From: Sparassis latifolia
Taxonomy: Eukaryota; Basidiomycota; Agaricomycetes; Polyporales; Sparassidaceae
Length of the DNA stretch: 64,000 bases
Direction of reading: 5' to 3'
Assembly: GCA_018466975.1 (NCBI GenBank)
Contig: CM031559.1
Span: forward strand, 682,001 to 746,000
Shown here: positions 46,690 to 59,220 of the stretch, in pieces
Layout of the letters: the number at the start of each line of letters is the position of its first letter
Numbering within the stretch: position 1 is the stretch's first letter
Program-made: the position numbers and the translations under genes
Notes under the pieces: generated by a model
Seen by the model: the letters and a program-made list of their open reading frames with translations, nothing else
The model's database searches: none
Told to the model about the DNA's origin: nothing

Positions 46690-47945
46690 ATGTTGACCTC
46701 TACCAGCAGTGGGCCCATACCTTTCATGTGTGGGATACTAGCAGTGGGCCCACCGCTAGTGTTCTTATCCCAGTGCTCGGCCCACTAGCAGGGCATATTA
46801 CAGTATTGTAACCGTTAAGCAATGGGCCCACCGCCACAGGTCAGAGGGTGGGCCGATGCCAGAGCATGTTATCGCCATCGATGGGCCCACTGCCAAAGTA
46901 TGATCAATGAGCAGTGGGCCCACCGCCACGAGTGTAAGATGACGGATGGGCCCACCACCAAAGGTCAGAGTGTTGGCCATGGCCAGAGCATGTTTGTCTG
47001 AGCAATCGGCCCACTGCCAAAGTATGACGAATGAGCAGTGGGCCGATCGCCCAGAGTGTAACCTGAAGGATGGGCCCACCGCCAAAGGTTAGAGGGTTGA
47101 CGATTGCCAGAGCATGTTATCGCCAGCAATCGGCCCATCGCCAAAGCACCCTCAGTGAGGGCCTTACTGCAAGCACCCATGGGATAGGTCATCGCCAGGA
47201 CATGTTTCCACCAGCAATCGGCCCACCGCCAAAGGTCAGAGGGTTGGCCATGGCCAGAGCATGTTTGTCTGAGCAATCGGCCCACCGCCAGAGTATGACG
47301 AATGAGCAGTGGGCCGATCGCCCAGAGTGTAACCTGAAGGATGGGCCCACCGCCAAAGGTTAGAGGGTTGACGATTGCCAGAGCATGTTATCGCCAGCAG
47401 TCGGCCCATCGCCAAAGCACCCTCAGTGAGGGCCTTACTGCAAGCACCCATGGGATAGGTCATCGCCAGGACATGTTTCCGCCAGCAATCGGCCCACCGC
47501 CAAAAGCCAGTGGGTTGGCCAACGCCAGAGCATGTTATCGCCAGCAATCGGCCCACCGCCAAAGGCCAGTGGGTTGACGATCACCAGGATATGTCATCGC
47601 CACCAATGGGCCCATTGTCACATACAGCCCTGCAGTTTCCGGGCGCATTGGTGGTGATGACGTGCTCTGGTGATCGCCAATCCTCTGACCTTTGCCGGTG
47701 GGCCCATCACTCACCAGCACTCATGGCGGAGGGCCAATTGGTGGCGAAAACACGGCTTGGCGATGGCCAACCCTCTGACCCTTGGCAGTGGGCCCTTTGC
47801 TGGCGGAGCGATATTCCCATGCAGTGAAGCTTTCACTCAGGTCCTTTGGCGATGGGCCAATTGCTGGCAACAACATGCCTTGGTGATGGCGAGCGCAGTC
47901 CGCCCATCTCAAGAGTACACTGGAGGAGCGATGGGCTTTAGAGCT
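46690..47945. repeat. GGCCCACCGCC-rich array with 271-bp higher-order repeat
   Basis: Degenerate units built on ATCGGCCCACCGCCAAAGG with spacers such as CAGAGCATGTTATCGCC. A 271-bp block is tandemly duplicated (GGCCAGAGCATGTTTGTCTG at 46981 and again at 47252). Open frames across it recur at the same 271-bp offset and are repeat artefacts. The core word is the same as in the 33-bp minisatellite at 38 kb. Confidence 0.88.
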
Positions 47946-48043
47946 TAGTGATGCAGAAGTGAATGTATCCATTTTGTACTGGTATACAAGCTGTTACATA
48001 GCGGTCATATATTGCTAACACCAAAACGCTCAAAGACACTAGT

Positions 48044-49440
48044 TCAGTTGCTGCGATACGCCTCGCCACGAATGTCCCTCAGAATGTACCCCATTTGGAA
48101 CACGGTCGAGCTGGCATTGAGGTTCGCAACGTGCATATCCTCAGTGAGGTTGAGCTCACGCTGAAGACGTACAATGCGCTCCCGCAACATGGCGCGACGA
48201 CGACTAACCGCAAAGCTATCACCTTCGTCATCGTCCACTATGAATAAGGTCAACATCAGACTGAAGGTTGCCAGGGATGTACTCACTGGAACTGTCTGCC
48301 TCTGCTGCGATCTGCGCAAACGATCTACCGAGGCGGGCCACTTGTGAGCCAGAAGCGCATTCGCCTCTCCAGGGACTGCCATTGGCAGCAGCTGTGTGGT
48401 ATCTGGGAATAAGCCTGGAACCTGTTCCCAATGGGTGGGATGATGGATCGGCAGCTCATCTGGAAGTGCTGCCAGACTTGGCATCCTGGAAGTAACAGTG
48501 ACTGGCTCGATGCTGCCTTTCATATAGTGAATGACAGGTGCATCGTGGCGGAAATTGCTGTCATCGAAAGTGCGAGCTGGCGAGTGAGAGGGCGCCGATG
48601 GCGGAGGCGGTGGACTTAAAACATCGTCCAACAAAGGCTGCCTCTTTGGAGGCGAAGTGCTGGGACTATTTAGCCACCGGACCTGGCTACGCACAGGCGT
48701 CGCGCCAGGGCTGTCTATCACCAGAGCTCGCCGTCGTCCTGGCGTGGCGGGAGGACTATTGTCAAAGTCCAGCAGTTTCAGCACTGGTTCCGCGTCAAGT
48801 GTCTCGCCCACCAGCATGCCCTCGCCATCGGCGCATTTGCTTGACTATCGAAGTGGATGGATGTACGTGGCGTAGCGTCAAGGGGCTCAGCGATGAGCGA
48901 TCGTCGAGGGAGTTGGGAGGTGTCAGGAGTGCGAAAGTCGAAAGTGTGAGCTGGTGGAGGAAGGGGAGTAGCTTCCAACAGGGCGCGTCGAGGGATTGGC
49001 GAGATGCCAGGAGTGTCGAAGTCGAACATTCCACCGGGCGCAGTGGGGGTGGAATCTGAGATGAGTGCACGCCTATGGATTGGCGAACTGCCACGACTTT
49101 CATCCCAAGCTGGCGCCAGAGGGTCAGGAATAAGTGCGCGACTTCCCTCCACAGGCGCCACAGATCCAGATGACGCCTGTACCTTTGGCGAGGCGTGGCG
49201 GTGAAGATGCTCATGTGGCGAGTTGGATGGCGCAAATGGAGCTGCCAGGGACGGGGTAGTGTGGCGGGGCGTGAGGGGTGTCTGAGAAGCAGAGTGGAGA
49301 GGCAAGGAGATCTGGGCAGATCCAGGAGAGTCAAGGAGATCCGAAATGAGTGGACGACGGGGCTCAGCGATACTATCCTCCTCATCCGACTCGCCCATCG
49401 TAATGTCCAGCGTGTCAGGAGGTTCCGCGTCACTGGCCAT
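48044..49440 (-). pseudogene. Orphan Ser/Pro-rich repeat protein, apparent frameshift
   Basis: Starts MASDAEPPDTLDITMGESDE at 49440. The N-terminal two thirds is a degenerate repeat of roughly 30 residues around RRALISD, with FDFDTPGISPIPRRALLEA and FDFRTPDTSQLPRRSLIAE as the clearest copies; the DF-TP and RR-LI cores suggest phosphorylated or nuclear short linear motifs. Near 48830 the reading moves to another frame (LDAEPVLKLLDFDNSPPATP, again a repeat unit), with no good intron, so a one-base indel is likely. An intron lies near 48240-48300. The C-terminus (RRRAMLRERIVRLQRELNLT) looks like a short coiled coil. I recognise no family. It is divergent from the gene at 49810 across a 370-bp promoter region. 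Confidence 0.55.
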
Positions 49441-49809
49441 GGCAGGTAGATTGTGGCGAGCAGACAAGTCTTCGATCAGTCCTGGATCGCGGGAGATCAG
49501 TTGTAGAAAGGGGATTGATATGACATAGAAAGGTCAGATAACATCACAAAGGAGTCAGATTCCACAAGGAGAGCAATAGAACTTACTGTTGGGAGCCATG
49601 AGAACTTGCGGCAGGTCACACTGACCTTGAGAGACTTGAGAAATCGCGCAAGTCCAGCGATCACGTGCAAAGCACGTGGTCGCGTGGCGTGTGAAGTTGA
49701 ACTTGGTGCAGATCGCGTCTGCCAGCTCATAGCGTCGTCTGCTCCGCCTCCGCTGTACTGCAACCTCTGCTTTTGAAACACCCTCACGCTTTCTTCTGCC
49801 AAGCTCGCC
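49441..49809. promoter_or_regulatory. Divergent promoter region
   Basis: Spacer between the starts of a minus-strand and a plus-strand orphan gene. No TATA box or repeat stands out. Confidence 0.35.
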
Positions 49810-52800
49810 ATGACTCTGGATATCGACCCCAACTATGTTCTGCAGGCCGCGCGACTGACGGCCATTGTTGCAGCGGCGCCTCGCCAGGACGACCCTCGCT
49901 ATTCGGACTGGGAGGCGAGGATTTACCTCGAAGTGGTAAGTCATCGGTCGCAGGTCTGGCATACCCTCACCGAATATGCCACACAGAGTCGGCTTGAAAA
50001 GAGTTTCCCGCAGCCCTTGAAGTCGTTGAGGATGCCTGGCATCGTCATCAGTGCGTTGCTGGAATTCACCCGGGCGTACCAGCAGAAGGCCCTGGCGCGG
50101 CTGGACCACATATCGAACAACGACGAGAGGATATACAAGAGGTACCCTCTGGCTGTGCGCGAGTATGGGGAGTGTGAGGACCTGGGAAGGCAGTGGTGGA
50201 CTGAAGGTGAGTCACAAGCGTTGTGAGGCGTCGAGCGACACACTGACTGCACCAGATCCATATTGCAAGCTGCCACCGGTGAAGAGTACGCCAGCGGAGG
50301 GCTGGGGCAATGTGCCAGCCGATGACGACACCCAGGGACGTGGCGAGGAGGACCTGGCTACCGGGGACCTCGTCACCAAGGGGAAAGGCAAGGAGAGAGC
50401 TGACAACGACGTCGGGACAGGCATGGTGGGTGAGCGTATCGTCCACGTGGAGGCGGGGGAGGACAAGGGAAAGGGCAAGAGCAAGGAGAAGGCGCAGGGG
50501 AAGGCGGCGCATGCGATGAGCGAGGAAGAGGATGGGGGAGAGGGAGAGGGAGAGGAGCAGGAGGGCGAGGATGACGACGATGCCGACAGTGACGAGGACG
50601 ACGATGCCGACAAAGATGACGACGATGAGATGGCGGAAGACGTGCCGGGTGCAGGCCAGCCCGAATCCATCGAGGTCGATGCGGCGCCGCCTCCGCCAAC
50701 TGCCAGACCAATATCGATCTCGCCAGCTGCCCCATCACTCCGAAAGCGCAAGGCGGTCATCACAGAGTCGAGTGAGGAGAGTGAGAATGAGGAGGCGGCT
50801 CCGAAGGCGAAGCGGATGAAGCCGATCGAGGTCGCAAAGGAGAAAGGCGAGGCCCCGACCACCTCTGGCCGAGCGCAGCGTGCGCAGAAGAGGATGGCGC
50901 AGACCGAGGTGGAGGGCTCGAAGGTGAGCACGAAGAAGAGCGGGAAGAGGAAGGCGAAGGAGTCAAGCAATGAAGAGGAAGTACCGACCGTCAAGCCGCC
51001 AAAGAAGAAGCATGCAACGAAGGAATACAAGAGCAAGGAGTTCATCGAAAGCGAAGACGAGACTCCGGCACCGCCTTCCAATCTACCCGCCAAGACCGCA
51101 GGGGACTCTAACGACGGTGTTGCGAAGACGAACGCCCCTGCCAAACCTGTCAAACAGACAACGAGGATGACGGCGACGCCTCATGTCGCACCGAAGGCGA
51201 AGGCAAAGGGGAAGGCAAAGGCGATGGTGAAGGGGAAGGCGATGGCGAAGGGGAATGCGACGGCGAAGGGGAAGGCGAAGGTGATGGTGTCGCAGAAGGA
51301 CATGTGGAAAAAGACGTCCACCCGCGTGTCTGACTTCATGTGGGCACATGCAACAGATTCGGTGAGTAACGATCTTGTGAGACATTGACCTGTGCTAATG
51401 TTCCTGCAGCTCGTCCCTTGCGTTGGCTGCCAGGAGAAAGAGTGGCCATGCAAGCTCAACACCGCCAACTTCGGTCGCTGCCTCGAATGTGCAGCACGAG
51501 GCGTCAGTTGCAGCATCGCGCCGAGGAACACGGACGGCGTGCCCCTGCGAGGAAACTCACACACCGCACAGCGTGAGTTCCAAGAGATGTGCGCAGCGCT
51601 GGTGGTAGAGGGCAAGCCACTGCCCACGTCGCCACCTCCATACGACGTCAAGGTCGACTCCGATGAGCCCGACGGTGCAGAACCCATGGTCATGGGAGCG
51701 TCGAAGCGCAAGCCGCCGAAGAAGACCAAGACGCGCAATGCTGCAGCATCCAGCTCCATGGTCAAGGGTGGCGAGGAGGTCGAGGCGACGAAGCAGAAGG
51801 CGACCGTCACGCCCTATGAAGCCAACGCTGAAGGCGAGGCCTCGGTGGAGAAATCGTCGAAGTCCAAGCGCGCCACCAAGTCCGCCACCGCCACTGGAGC
51901 TGTGGCTCTGTCCAACTCTGGCGAGGTCGCCAACTCTGGCGAGGTCTCCAAGTCTGGCGCGCCTGCCAAGTCTGCAGGTGCGCAAGATGGTGGCGAGTAA
52001 GTCACCAGGACAAAACTCAGTGCGCAAGACGTGGCGAGGTCACCGGATGAGGTCCCGCCTGCCAAGTCTGTTGCGAAGGAGGCGGGCAGATGACAAGGAG
52101 TGGCGATGGGAGGTCGCTCGGGCCCAATGGTGCCCGTGATCACCAGGAAGGTGAAGGCGAGTGCTCCGAAGGCAGCAGCCAAGATGCCTCTGGCGGAAGG
52201 CGATGGCATGGAGGAAGCCGCCAGGCTGGCAATGGAGGCGGTGCGGGCTATGGCCTTCCAAACAGGGCCAGCTGCTCCGCCGCAAGCTAGCAGCAGCAAG
52301 CGCATGCTGACACCAGTCGCCGACGAACCAGAGGATGCGCCAGAGTATCAGGCAGAGGTGGCGGAGGATGAGGTAAGCAGGACATCTTGTCGCAGCTGGA
52401 GTCGATGTAACCATGAAACAGCGCGCGTCCTTGGAGCGGCTGCACGACGATCGGCGGCGTTCGCTGCTGATGCCCCATGAGACGAGCGCAGGAGCTGCCG
52501 AGGTGGCACAGGAGGTGACGCCCTCCCTGGAGATATCCAAGGCGTCGAAGGGCGAAGTCCTCCACATTGGCGAAGGCAGGACATCTCGATGAAGGCGAAG
52601 GCCAGCTAAGAGGCGCCCCACTGGACCGCAAGGCAGCGAAGAAGGAGGCGGAGGCGAAAAGGGATGCGAAGGTGAACCGCCTCAGAGCAGTGCCTCCGAC
52701 CAGCAAGGGTAAGTGCGCCCGCCACAGCTTCGAATCCATGCAGTGCTGACCAGGGATACAGCACCCCACTTGCGTGATGTCCAGCGAGTGTCTACAGGAA

Positions 52801-53535
52801 GTCCTGCTCCGGTGAGCGAATCGACACCCCAGTGGCGAAGAAACCTCGCAGTCATCCAGCGATGACTGCGCGGTGTGCCGAGTTGCGACAGGAGTTCCTG
52901 GCGCTGGGGCGGGATGGAAGTCAATTCCAGGAGAGGATGGCGGACCTCAACACCGTCAAGGCAGAGATCACAGCGGCACTCCAGCGAATCAACCCGCCAT
53001 CCGCATTTCAAGAAAATGCCCGGAGCATTCGCGAAGAGGTCAAGTTGGCGATGGAGGAGTTTCGCAGGCGGTCACCATCGAGCTTCAGGAGGCGTGAAGT
53101 TGGCGGTGGCGGACCTCGTCGCCAGCGACATTGCCTGCCAGAGCTCAAGGAGAAGGTCAACAGGTTGGAGCAAGGCGCGAACCAGGCGGTGAGCCAAGCG
53201 GACGTCGACAAGCTGCAGGGTGAATTGGCGACCTCCGTCATTCGATGGAGCTCCAGGCAGCGCGGTCAGACAGCATGGAGAAGGAGCTCAGGTCTTCGGC
53301 GGCAGAGGCGATCGCTCAAGCGAGCAAGCTGGAGATGGAATTGGCGCTCGCCAAAGAGGATTCGATGGCGGTGGCGGCGTCCGCTTTGGATGAAGCGAAG
53401 AAGGTGGGGAAGGAGGTGGCGGCGGCGAGAGAAACCTCGCTGGTGGCGAAGTCTCTGGGCGCATTCGAGAGAAGGTCGACTCCGCCATGGTCTTCACCGC
53501 CTTTCGCCCAGATAGACACAATGTGTAGTCATTAG
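49810..53535 (+). pseudogene. Orphan nuclear-type protein: acidic/basic linker, Cys cluster, coiled coil; 3' part frameshifted
   Basis: Probable DNA- or chromatin-associated protein of unknown function. Exon 1 (49810-50206) gives a helical head (MTLDIDPNYVLQAARLTAIV, SRLEKSFPQPLKSLRMPG); exon 2 (50256-51361) is a long low-complexity region with an Asp/Glu run near 50570-50630, basic clusters (LRKRKAVITESSEES) and Lys-Gly-Ala repeats. Exon 3 (from 51410) carries a zinc-type cluster, PCVGCQEKEWPC then RCLECAARGVSCS, six Cys arranged like Zn2Cys6. Further exons follow (RASLERLHDDRRRSLLMPHE near 52420). The end (52832-53535) is coiled coil (ELKEKVNRLEQGANQAVSQA; then SKLEMELALAKEDSM) but moves between frames near 53100 and 53240. 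The 5' part looks sound and the 3' part decayed. Confidence 0.55.
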
Positions 53536-53744
53536 AGTATTGATATACATGCTTTTTAACCTAGCATGGAATCTCCATGCACTCGATTCACCACCGCCAC
53601 TCCAAGTCAACTGAATGCCTGCTGAAGTTCTCGCCAACTCCCCTCGCCATTGCCACCATCTCCATGGCTTTACCTATGTAGATCTATGGGTCACATTAAA
53701 CAATGTGGAAGCCTATGAGTCTACTTTGAACTGGAGTTATATTG

Positions 53745-56700
53745 TCAAGGTCTGGTGCCGCCACTGCGGGTCTTGCGACCTGCACCAACTTGGCCACTCT
53801 CTTTCACTTTGGCGGCTGCTTTCCCCAGACGGACCGGCTTCAGCTTGGTTTCTCCCTTGTCCTTGACCTCTGGGGTCTGAGGCAGAGCTCGTCTTTGCTT
53901 TGCGGGAGGCTTGTCACCATCATCCGAGTCCTCGGCCCTCGCATTCTTCTTCCTCGGTGAGGCCACTACCAACTCGTCCCGAGTACCACGTCCACGCTTC
54001 CGAGGTGGCGGATTGTCTTCGCCAGAGCTGTCTTCACCATCGGGCTCGGGACGTGCTGGTTGACATTTCTGCTTTGGATCAGGAAGCTTCTTCAAATCTT
54101 TCACAGCTCCTAGTGGATGCTGACTGCAGGTATTCTTGGCGGGCGACTCATCCATCGCTTGACGCTGACTGCGAGTGATCCTGCCGAGGATATTACTCTG
54201 AAGGGCATCGGTGATCGACCTTCCCTGGAGCGCTTTGGCTTGACCTGACGGACGGTCTTCCGTGGCTGCCGCCTTCCTTGTCTTAGGTATAAACGGAGGT
54301 GGTGGCGGTCGTTCAGCACCACTGCTAGGTATGGACAAGTGTGCATCGTCCTCTTCGCCATTGTCAGAGGCCCCACCACTGGTCTCCTGGCTCGGCCCTT
54401 CGTCTCCTCCACTTGGAATGATTGGTTTGTCAGCCATGGGGGCAGGCTGGTGAGCCTTGTGAACTTTGGCAGCAGTAGCAGCGCCATCGTGAGTTCTTGC
54501 AGAGGCATCACCTTCCTGCTCCTCCTGGCCCCCAAGGCCATCGCCACCTTGTGGGGCACCGCGTATGGCAGGCTTGCTCACTGGCTTCACCATGGCATGG
54601 GTGATGTTCCCTTCCACCATGTCCAAGGTAATGATCTCGCAACAGCGAAGCAGCTGCTCTACTGCATCAAATGAGATCGCCGAGTTCACCACATAGTCAG
54701 GAAGGTTGGTCAGTTCGCCCTCCTCAATGAACTGAGATCGTGTGAGGTCCCTCAGTGCCATACCAATCATGAGTGCAGATTGTTGTACGCCCTGTGGATG
54801 TAAGAACCGATATTTTGTCAGCCATGGTTTGTCGCCCAACCAGTTCTCGACGATGTCAAAGTTGTCCACCGCATGAAATGACGGCGGGAGGTCGCGCTGG
54901 CCATACGACCATTCGCTCCAGGGAATCGGATCATACCTGGCGAAATGATACACCTGGGGCTATATGACGGATGATCAATAGTGGCTATGAATCCCCACGA
55001 AAGGAGCTCACCACAGTCGCAATCTTGACTTGCTTCAGCATATCCTGGTATCGCAGTTCGACGGAAAGGGTGGCAAGAAACATGTCTCTCCTTTTGACGA
55101 GGTGGGGCACAGTACTCCCCACAGTACTCCCGCCAGTGAGACGCGGGGCTCGGCCTTGAAGCTCAAGCCTGAGCTCCTTTGTACTGGGCTCCAGTTCACT
55201 CGATGCTTCATCGGTCTCCTCTGTGTCAAATCTGTGCAGTTCGCCCAGAGGAAGGTCTTGGAGACCTCGCTTTGCCTTCGTCTTGGCACCGCCGCTACTG
55301 CTCGCTTGAGGTGCACCACCATTGTTAGCCTTACATCCATTGGTGGTGGCGACTGCCTTGCCCTTCGCTTTATTCGCAATCACGCTCTCGCCATCCCCTG
55401 AATCTTCATCGCTGGCTGTATCTTCTTCGGAAGCCATGCTGGGTATATCTGGCGAACTCCGATCAGAGTCTTGGCTGCTTCTGGCATCATCTTCTGAGTC
55501 GTATGCATCTTTCATCTTGCGTTTACGCCCACCGCCTTTGGCTCCGCCAGGGGCCGCTTTGCCCTTTGTCGCCTTCGATGCCGCCTTTTCCGTGACCTTG
55601 CACACAGGTTTACCCTTCTTCTTCGCCTTCCCCGCCTTCTTTGGTGTGAGTGCTTCTTGGACCTCATGTTCAGATCCTTCTTCTAATGCCTGTGCTGATC
55701 CGTCAAGTGGTGGAAGAGGATCATACTTGGCGGGAGCAGCTTTGCCATCCTTGTCGAAGTACTGGGTGAATCGCATGGTCTGCTCAGGTCCATGTTCCTC
55801 TTGGCGTGCCCGCCAGTGGTCGAGGAGGGCACGAACGGGAACACTTGTCATCTTTGAGGGATTGATCCACTGGAAGTTCTCAGGTAGCATCTCCGCTGGA
55901 ATAACCTCATTGATGTCGTCTATGCTGTTCAGCTTTGTCCATGGCGACTTGCAGTTCCGAACACCCTTCGCCAATGCTGTAAACTGATCAGCATCTCTCA
56001 ACACCAGTGGGAGTGTCATACCGTAGTGATGATTCATGAAGTCTTGAACTTGTACCTTCATCACCTTGAGAGGCGCTTCCGCCATACCTTCGGGCACTGA
56101 CAGGAGCAGAGGAAAACTGTTGGCCATCAACTGAATCTTGTCCATGGCCCGCATGCAATCGGCAGGTGTCTTCTTCACCGTCACCGTAGTCTCAGTCACA
56201 CCTAAGGAATCAGGTCAGTGTGCCAGCGACAATGCAACTGAGGTCTTCTTACCGTATTCGCCTTTGGCCCACTCAGAGAACACCTTTGCTAGAGGCTGGT
56301 AAGCACGCAGCCACCCAGGATAGGCCCCGAATGGAGTTCCATTGGTGATGGCGTGGTTGACCTCCACCCTTCACTCGGGGGTTAGCAGATGGCGACAGTC
56401 GGACGGTCTACGCTCACATCTCTACCTTCAGACTTCCCGCTTCCTTCGGATATGCTAGCATGAATGCCATGTGAATGCCCATGGTGTCCCACATAGTCTT
56501 GGCAAACTTCTTCAGATATTGCATCATTCGCTGCTCCCTCAGCCTGTCTTAGGTCAGGATTTGCCTTATGCTACGTGACAGGAGGTACGCACTTCATTTT
56601 CGTCTTATCATCCAGAGTGCCATTGCGCCAACTCTCCGCCTTTTCCTCATACACCTTCTGCTCCTCCTCGGACAGTTTTGCCCATTTGGCACTCCATGCG

Positions 56701-57239
56701 ACTCTCCACACCTTGGAGACATTGCAACCCTTATCTGCCGTGAGTGCTCGCGCGGCCTCAGTCACCTTGTCCCTCTCCAGCGCATCCGACACCTTGAAGG
56801 CATTGGGCTTGCCAGAAACATGCATACACTTTTTCATCGCTTTCTCCTGCACATGGCGGGCGTGGTTATTGAGCCACTCTCAGATTTTCTGCGGTGAGAG
56901 TTAGTGGGGACCTCACAGACATGAAACACTGCTCACAGTTTCCACAATGATGTCATCATAATTTGACGTGTCGACAAACTGTGTCTTCAGCTTCTGGCGC
57001 AAGCTCTGAACCAGAGTCTTGCGTCCCTTGGCATCTGCCGTGTCATAAGACCGCAGCTTCTCAGAGAGTATGGGCTGATGCTCTGTCAAAATTACAAATC
57101 TCGCTGGCATGCTTTCTCGATGTCGAGGATGAGATTTTTGTGTTGGGGCAGTGAAGGGGGTCGATAGTTCAACGGGCAGCGCTCTGTCCATTTTCTCGTC
57201 GGCCGCCCACAACTCAACATGCACGTGCTGATGGCCCAT
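53745..57239 (-). pseudogene. Multi-exon orphan of a repeated basidiomycete family, with a nonsense codon
   Basis: Exons in order on minus: 57239-56946 region (LTEHQPILSEKLRSYDTADA), 56892-56571 (EWLNNHARHVQEKAMKKCMH, WSAKWAKLSEEEQKVYEEKA, resembling the end of an HMG-like helix), about 56545-56430 (YLKKFAKTMWDTMGIHMAFM), 56370-56250, 56199-55000 (TVTVKKTPADCMRAMDKIQL, then a long Lys/Gly/Ser/Asp-rich linker), and 54940-53745 (PIPWSEWSYGQRDLPPSFHA, then a charged tail). The KI*EWLNNHAR junction contains TGA (56880-56882) where Trp is expected. Otherwise the frames connect by ordinary introns. The function is unknown; similar proteins are numerous in mushroom genomes and often lie beside transposons. 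The gene could equally be cargo or a host repeat family. Confidence 0.55.
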
Positions 57240-58020
57240 TTGGGCTTACACCAATTACCCTCCTCGCCATGGTGTGTGGTGACTGCTGAAGCATTGTATG
57301 TGTATTTTTCGCAGTGGCGGGAGGTGGTAGTAGGTATGCACTAGCATTCATGCCTGGTGAAGGCAATGTTGAATGCGCTTCTATGGCAGAGCACACCACG
57401 CCAACTTCATCTCGCGAATGCTGGGCGGAGGCAATCTGGCGATCATCTGCATGCCAATCTGTGGGATAAAGGGCTTCCTCGGAGTTAGGCTCGGCCAATT
57501 AGATGGTGGTGACGAAGGGCCCAGACATGGCGGACCACCCGGCCCGTGATCTGGCATGGCGGCATCAAGTCTGGCTCGGTGGCATGATGAACATGTGAGA
57601 TGTGCGAGGGACGTGCTTGCAAGCAATATGCAGGCAGATGAATGCATACTGTTCTTTGCCATTCTGGCCCCTCCTACATTCTCCCCTGCATCTGCAAGCC
57701 AACCGCCTGAGCCCGCCATACACCTGTGCGTTCCTTCAACCGATGCATGCTGTAATCGTCCCATTGATTGGCAGATAGTATCAAGATGAGCAATCTGTCA
57801 CCCATGCCACTGACCGATCAGATAGCAGGAGTCTTGGAGCTCATGTTCCGCCGAAAGCTCCATCTGGCCACTCATGCAGCCCATTCTGCGCCATCTATAG
57901 AAGTGCCTCCGTCCATGCCATCCGCCCTCCTATTGGAGTGCAATGGCATTGCAGATGCTCTTGTGAAGGCCATCCGTAATCCTGGTAGTCATTAGTCTTG
58001 CCGCAGGTCTGATCACACTG
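57240..58020. other. Spacer upstream of the oxygenase
   Basis: No firm gene. Open frames occur on both strands (57381-57764 minus, Pro/Gly-rich; 57768-57995 plus, MSNLSPMPLTDQIAGVLELM) and one may hold an N-terminal exon of the oxygenase gene, but I cannot link them. Confidence 0.3.
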
Positions 58021-58021
58021 A

Positions 58022-58310
58022 TCACGCCATTGTAATAGTAAGGCTGCAGTGGGACATTGATAGATATTGCGACAGCCTTCGATTCAGCCCACGGGGCAGA
58101 ATGAAGTCCTCGAGGCAGAACTGGAGCGGAGTGGCCTCCTCCATTTGGTGAGGCGAAATACGCATAGACCAGCCCGCCACCCTCGTGGACATGCACGGAC
58201 GCATCTTGGCTTGGATACTTCCAAGAGTGTTGATACCAGACCGCCAGGTGAGTGGCTTGCCCAGCCTTGCGCTGTGATCTGACAAATTTGTCAGACAAAG
58301 ATGCTCCAAG
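58022..58310 (-). pseudogene. Possible second TET/JBP-type fragment, C-terminal end only
   Basis: The minus strand encodes a stretch with WYQHSW and, 17 residues later, [13 protein letters not shown], which parallels the HHGV and GERLVYAYFMRE elements of the plus-strand oxygenase at 58301-59220. The HRD motif and most of the domain are absent. The match is short and could be chance. Confidence 0.35.
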
Positions 58311-59220
58311 CGACCAGGGCCCTACACCCAGCAATAGCAGCCAGTAAGCCTTCCAGCACCACCGCCAGTTGGCGACACAACCCGTTGTACTTCTTGCCTC
58401 CTGAGGAGTGTGCCCAATTCCCAGCGGGCTCCTTGTGTCTCTCGCCAGGTTGGTTCCAACAAGTAAGAGAGGTGGGTCTCCTCGCCATGCCATTTGCCTT
58501 GCGTCTGGACAGCCTTTGCAGCATATGGAGTCTGGGAGGCTGGAGACCTCCGCCAGCCTGAAGCTTGAGGGTGGAAGAAGTTGGCTGCGTGATATTCATG
58601 ACTCCTCCGCATTGCTGGGCGCCATCCTGGCCGTCGTTCACCCAACACTATATGCCGCAGGACGCCAGTGCTTAGGTTTGATCCAGCAAGACCCAGAATT
58701 GCGAGAGATGGCGCTGAACTGGTCGTCGCCATTCAATGCGCTCCAGGTGATCGCCAACCGGGAAACTCCTTTCCACCGAGATAGCAAGACAAGATACACC
58801 TTCTACGACCTGTTGGCGACGTTGGGCAACTACACTTGCGCGTGGTTGAAGTTCCCCGCCATGCGTGTCGCCATCGATTATAGTCCTGGAACTGTCATAG
58901 CCTTTTGTGGAAAGGCGATTCATCATGGCGTCACTCGAGCAGATGGTGAAAGGCTCGTCTATGCATACTTCATGCGAGAGGGTGTCCAGAACAGGCTAGG
59001 CATTCCGGCGCCCCACTGGATGCAAGCTTCATATTACGCCTCACACATTGGCATGTGCACAGTTCATCACCGAGTCTGCATTCCTAACTCAGAACAGGTC
59101 CTAACTGGCTCGCTTATTAGAGGGACATCATGCCAAAGACTGATGGAGACGAGAACACTATGCAGGCGATGGAGACTGTCGATGGCAGCTTCATTGGCGG
59201 GACAAAGTTGGCGGAGGTGA
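58301..59220 (+). CDS. TET/JBP-type 2-oxoglutarate/Fe(II) dioxygenase (5' end uncertain)
   Basis: Predicted to oxidise 5-methylcytosine or a related base in DNA, using 2-oxoglutarate, Fe(II) and O2 in the nucleus. Exon ending 58462 (YFLPPEECAQFPAGSLCLSP) is spliced over 59 nt to 58522. The domain runs RDIHDSSALLGAILAVVHP, FNALQVIANRETPFHRDSKT, YTFYDLLATLGNYTC, SPGTVIAFCGKAIHHGV and GERLVYAYFMREGV. The iron ligands are His and Asp of HRD (58774-58782) and a His of AIHHGV (58921-58926); Arg of GER (58951-58953) should bind 2-oxoglutarate. No lesion was seen in the domain. It lies 530 bp upstream of KDZ copy 2 on the same strand, the arrangement known for basidiomycete TET/JBP genes. The first exons and the exact C-terminus are unresolved, so it may be partial. 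Confidence 0.8.

Noticed and set aside
46965..47562. Pairs of 95-108 residue frames on both strands
   Set aside because: They repeat at exactly 271 bp and derive from the tandem array.
50212..51153. 313-residue minus-strand frame rich in Ser and Leu
   Set aside because: Antisense shadow of the acidic and Lys-rich exon of the plus-strand gene; composition explains it.
55322..55987. 221-residue plus-strand frame
   Set aside because: Shadow of the long minus-strand exon 56199-55000, which connects to other exons by good splice sites.
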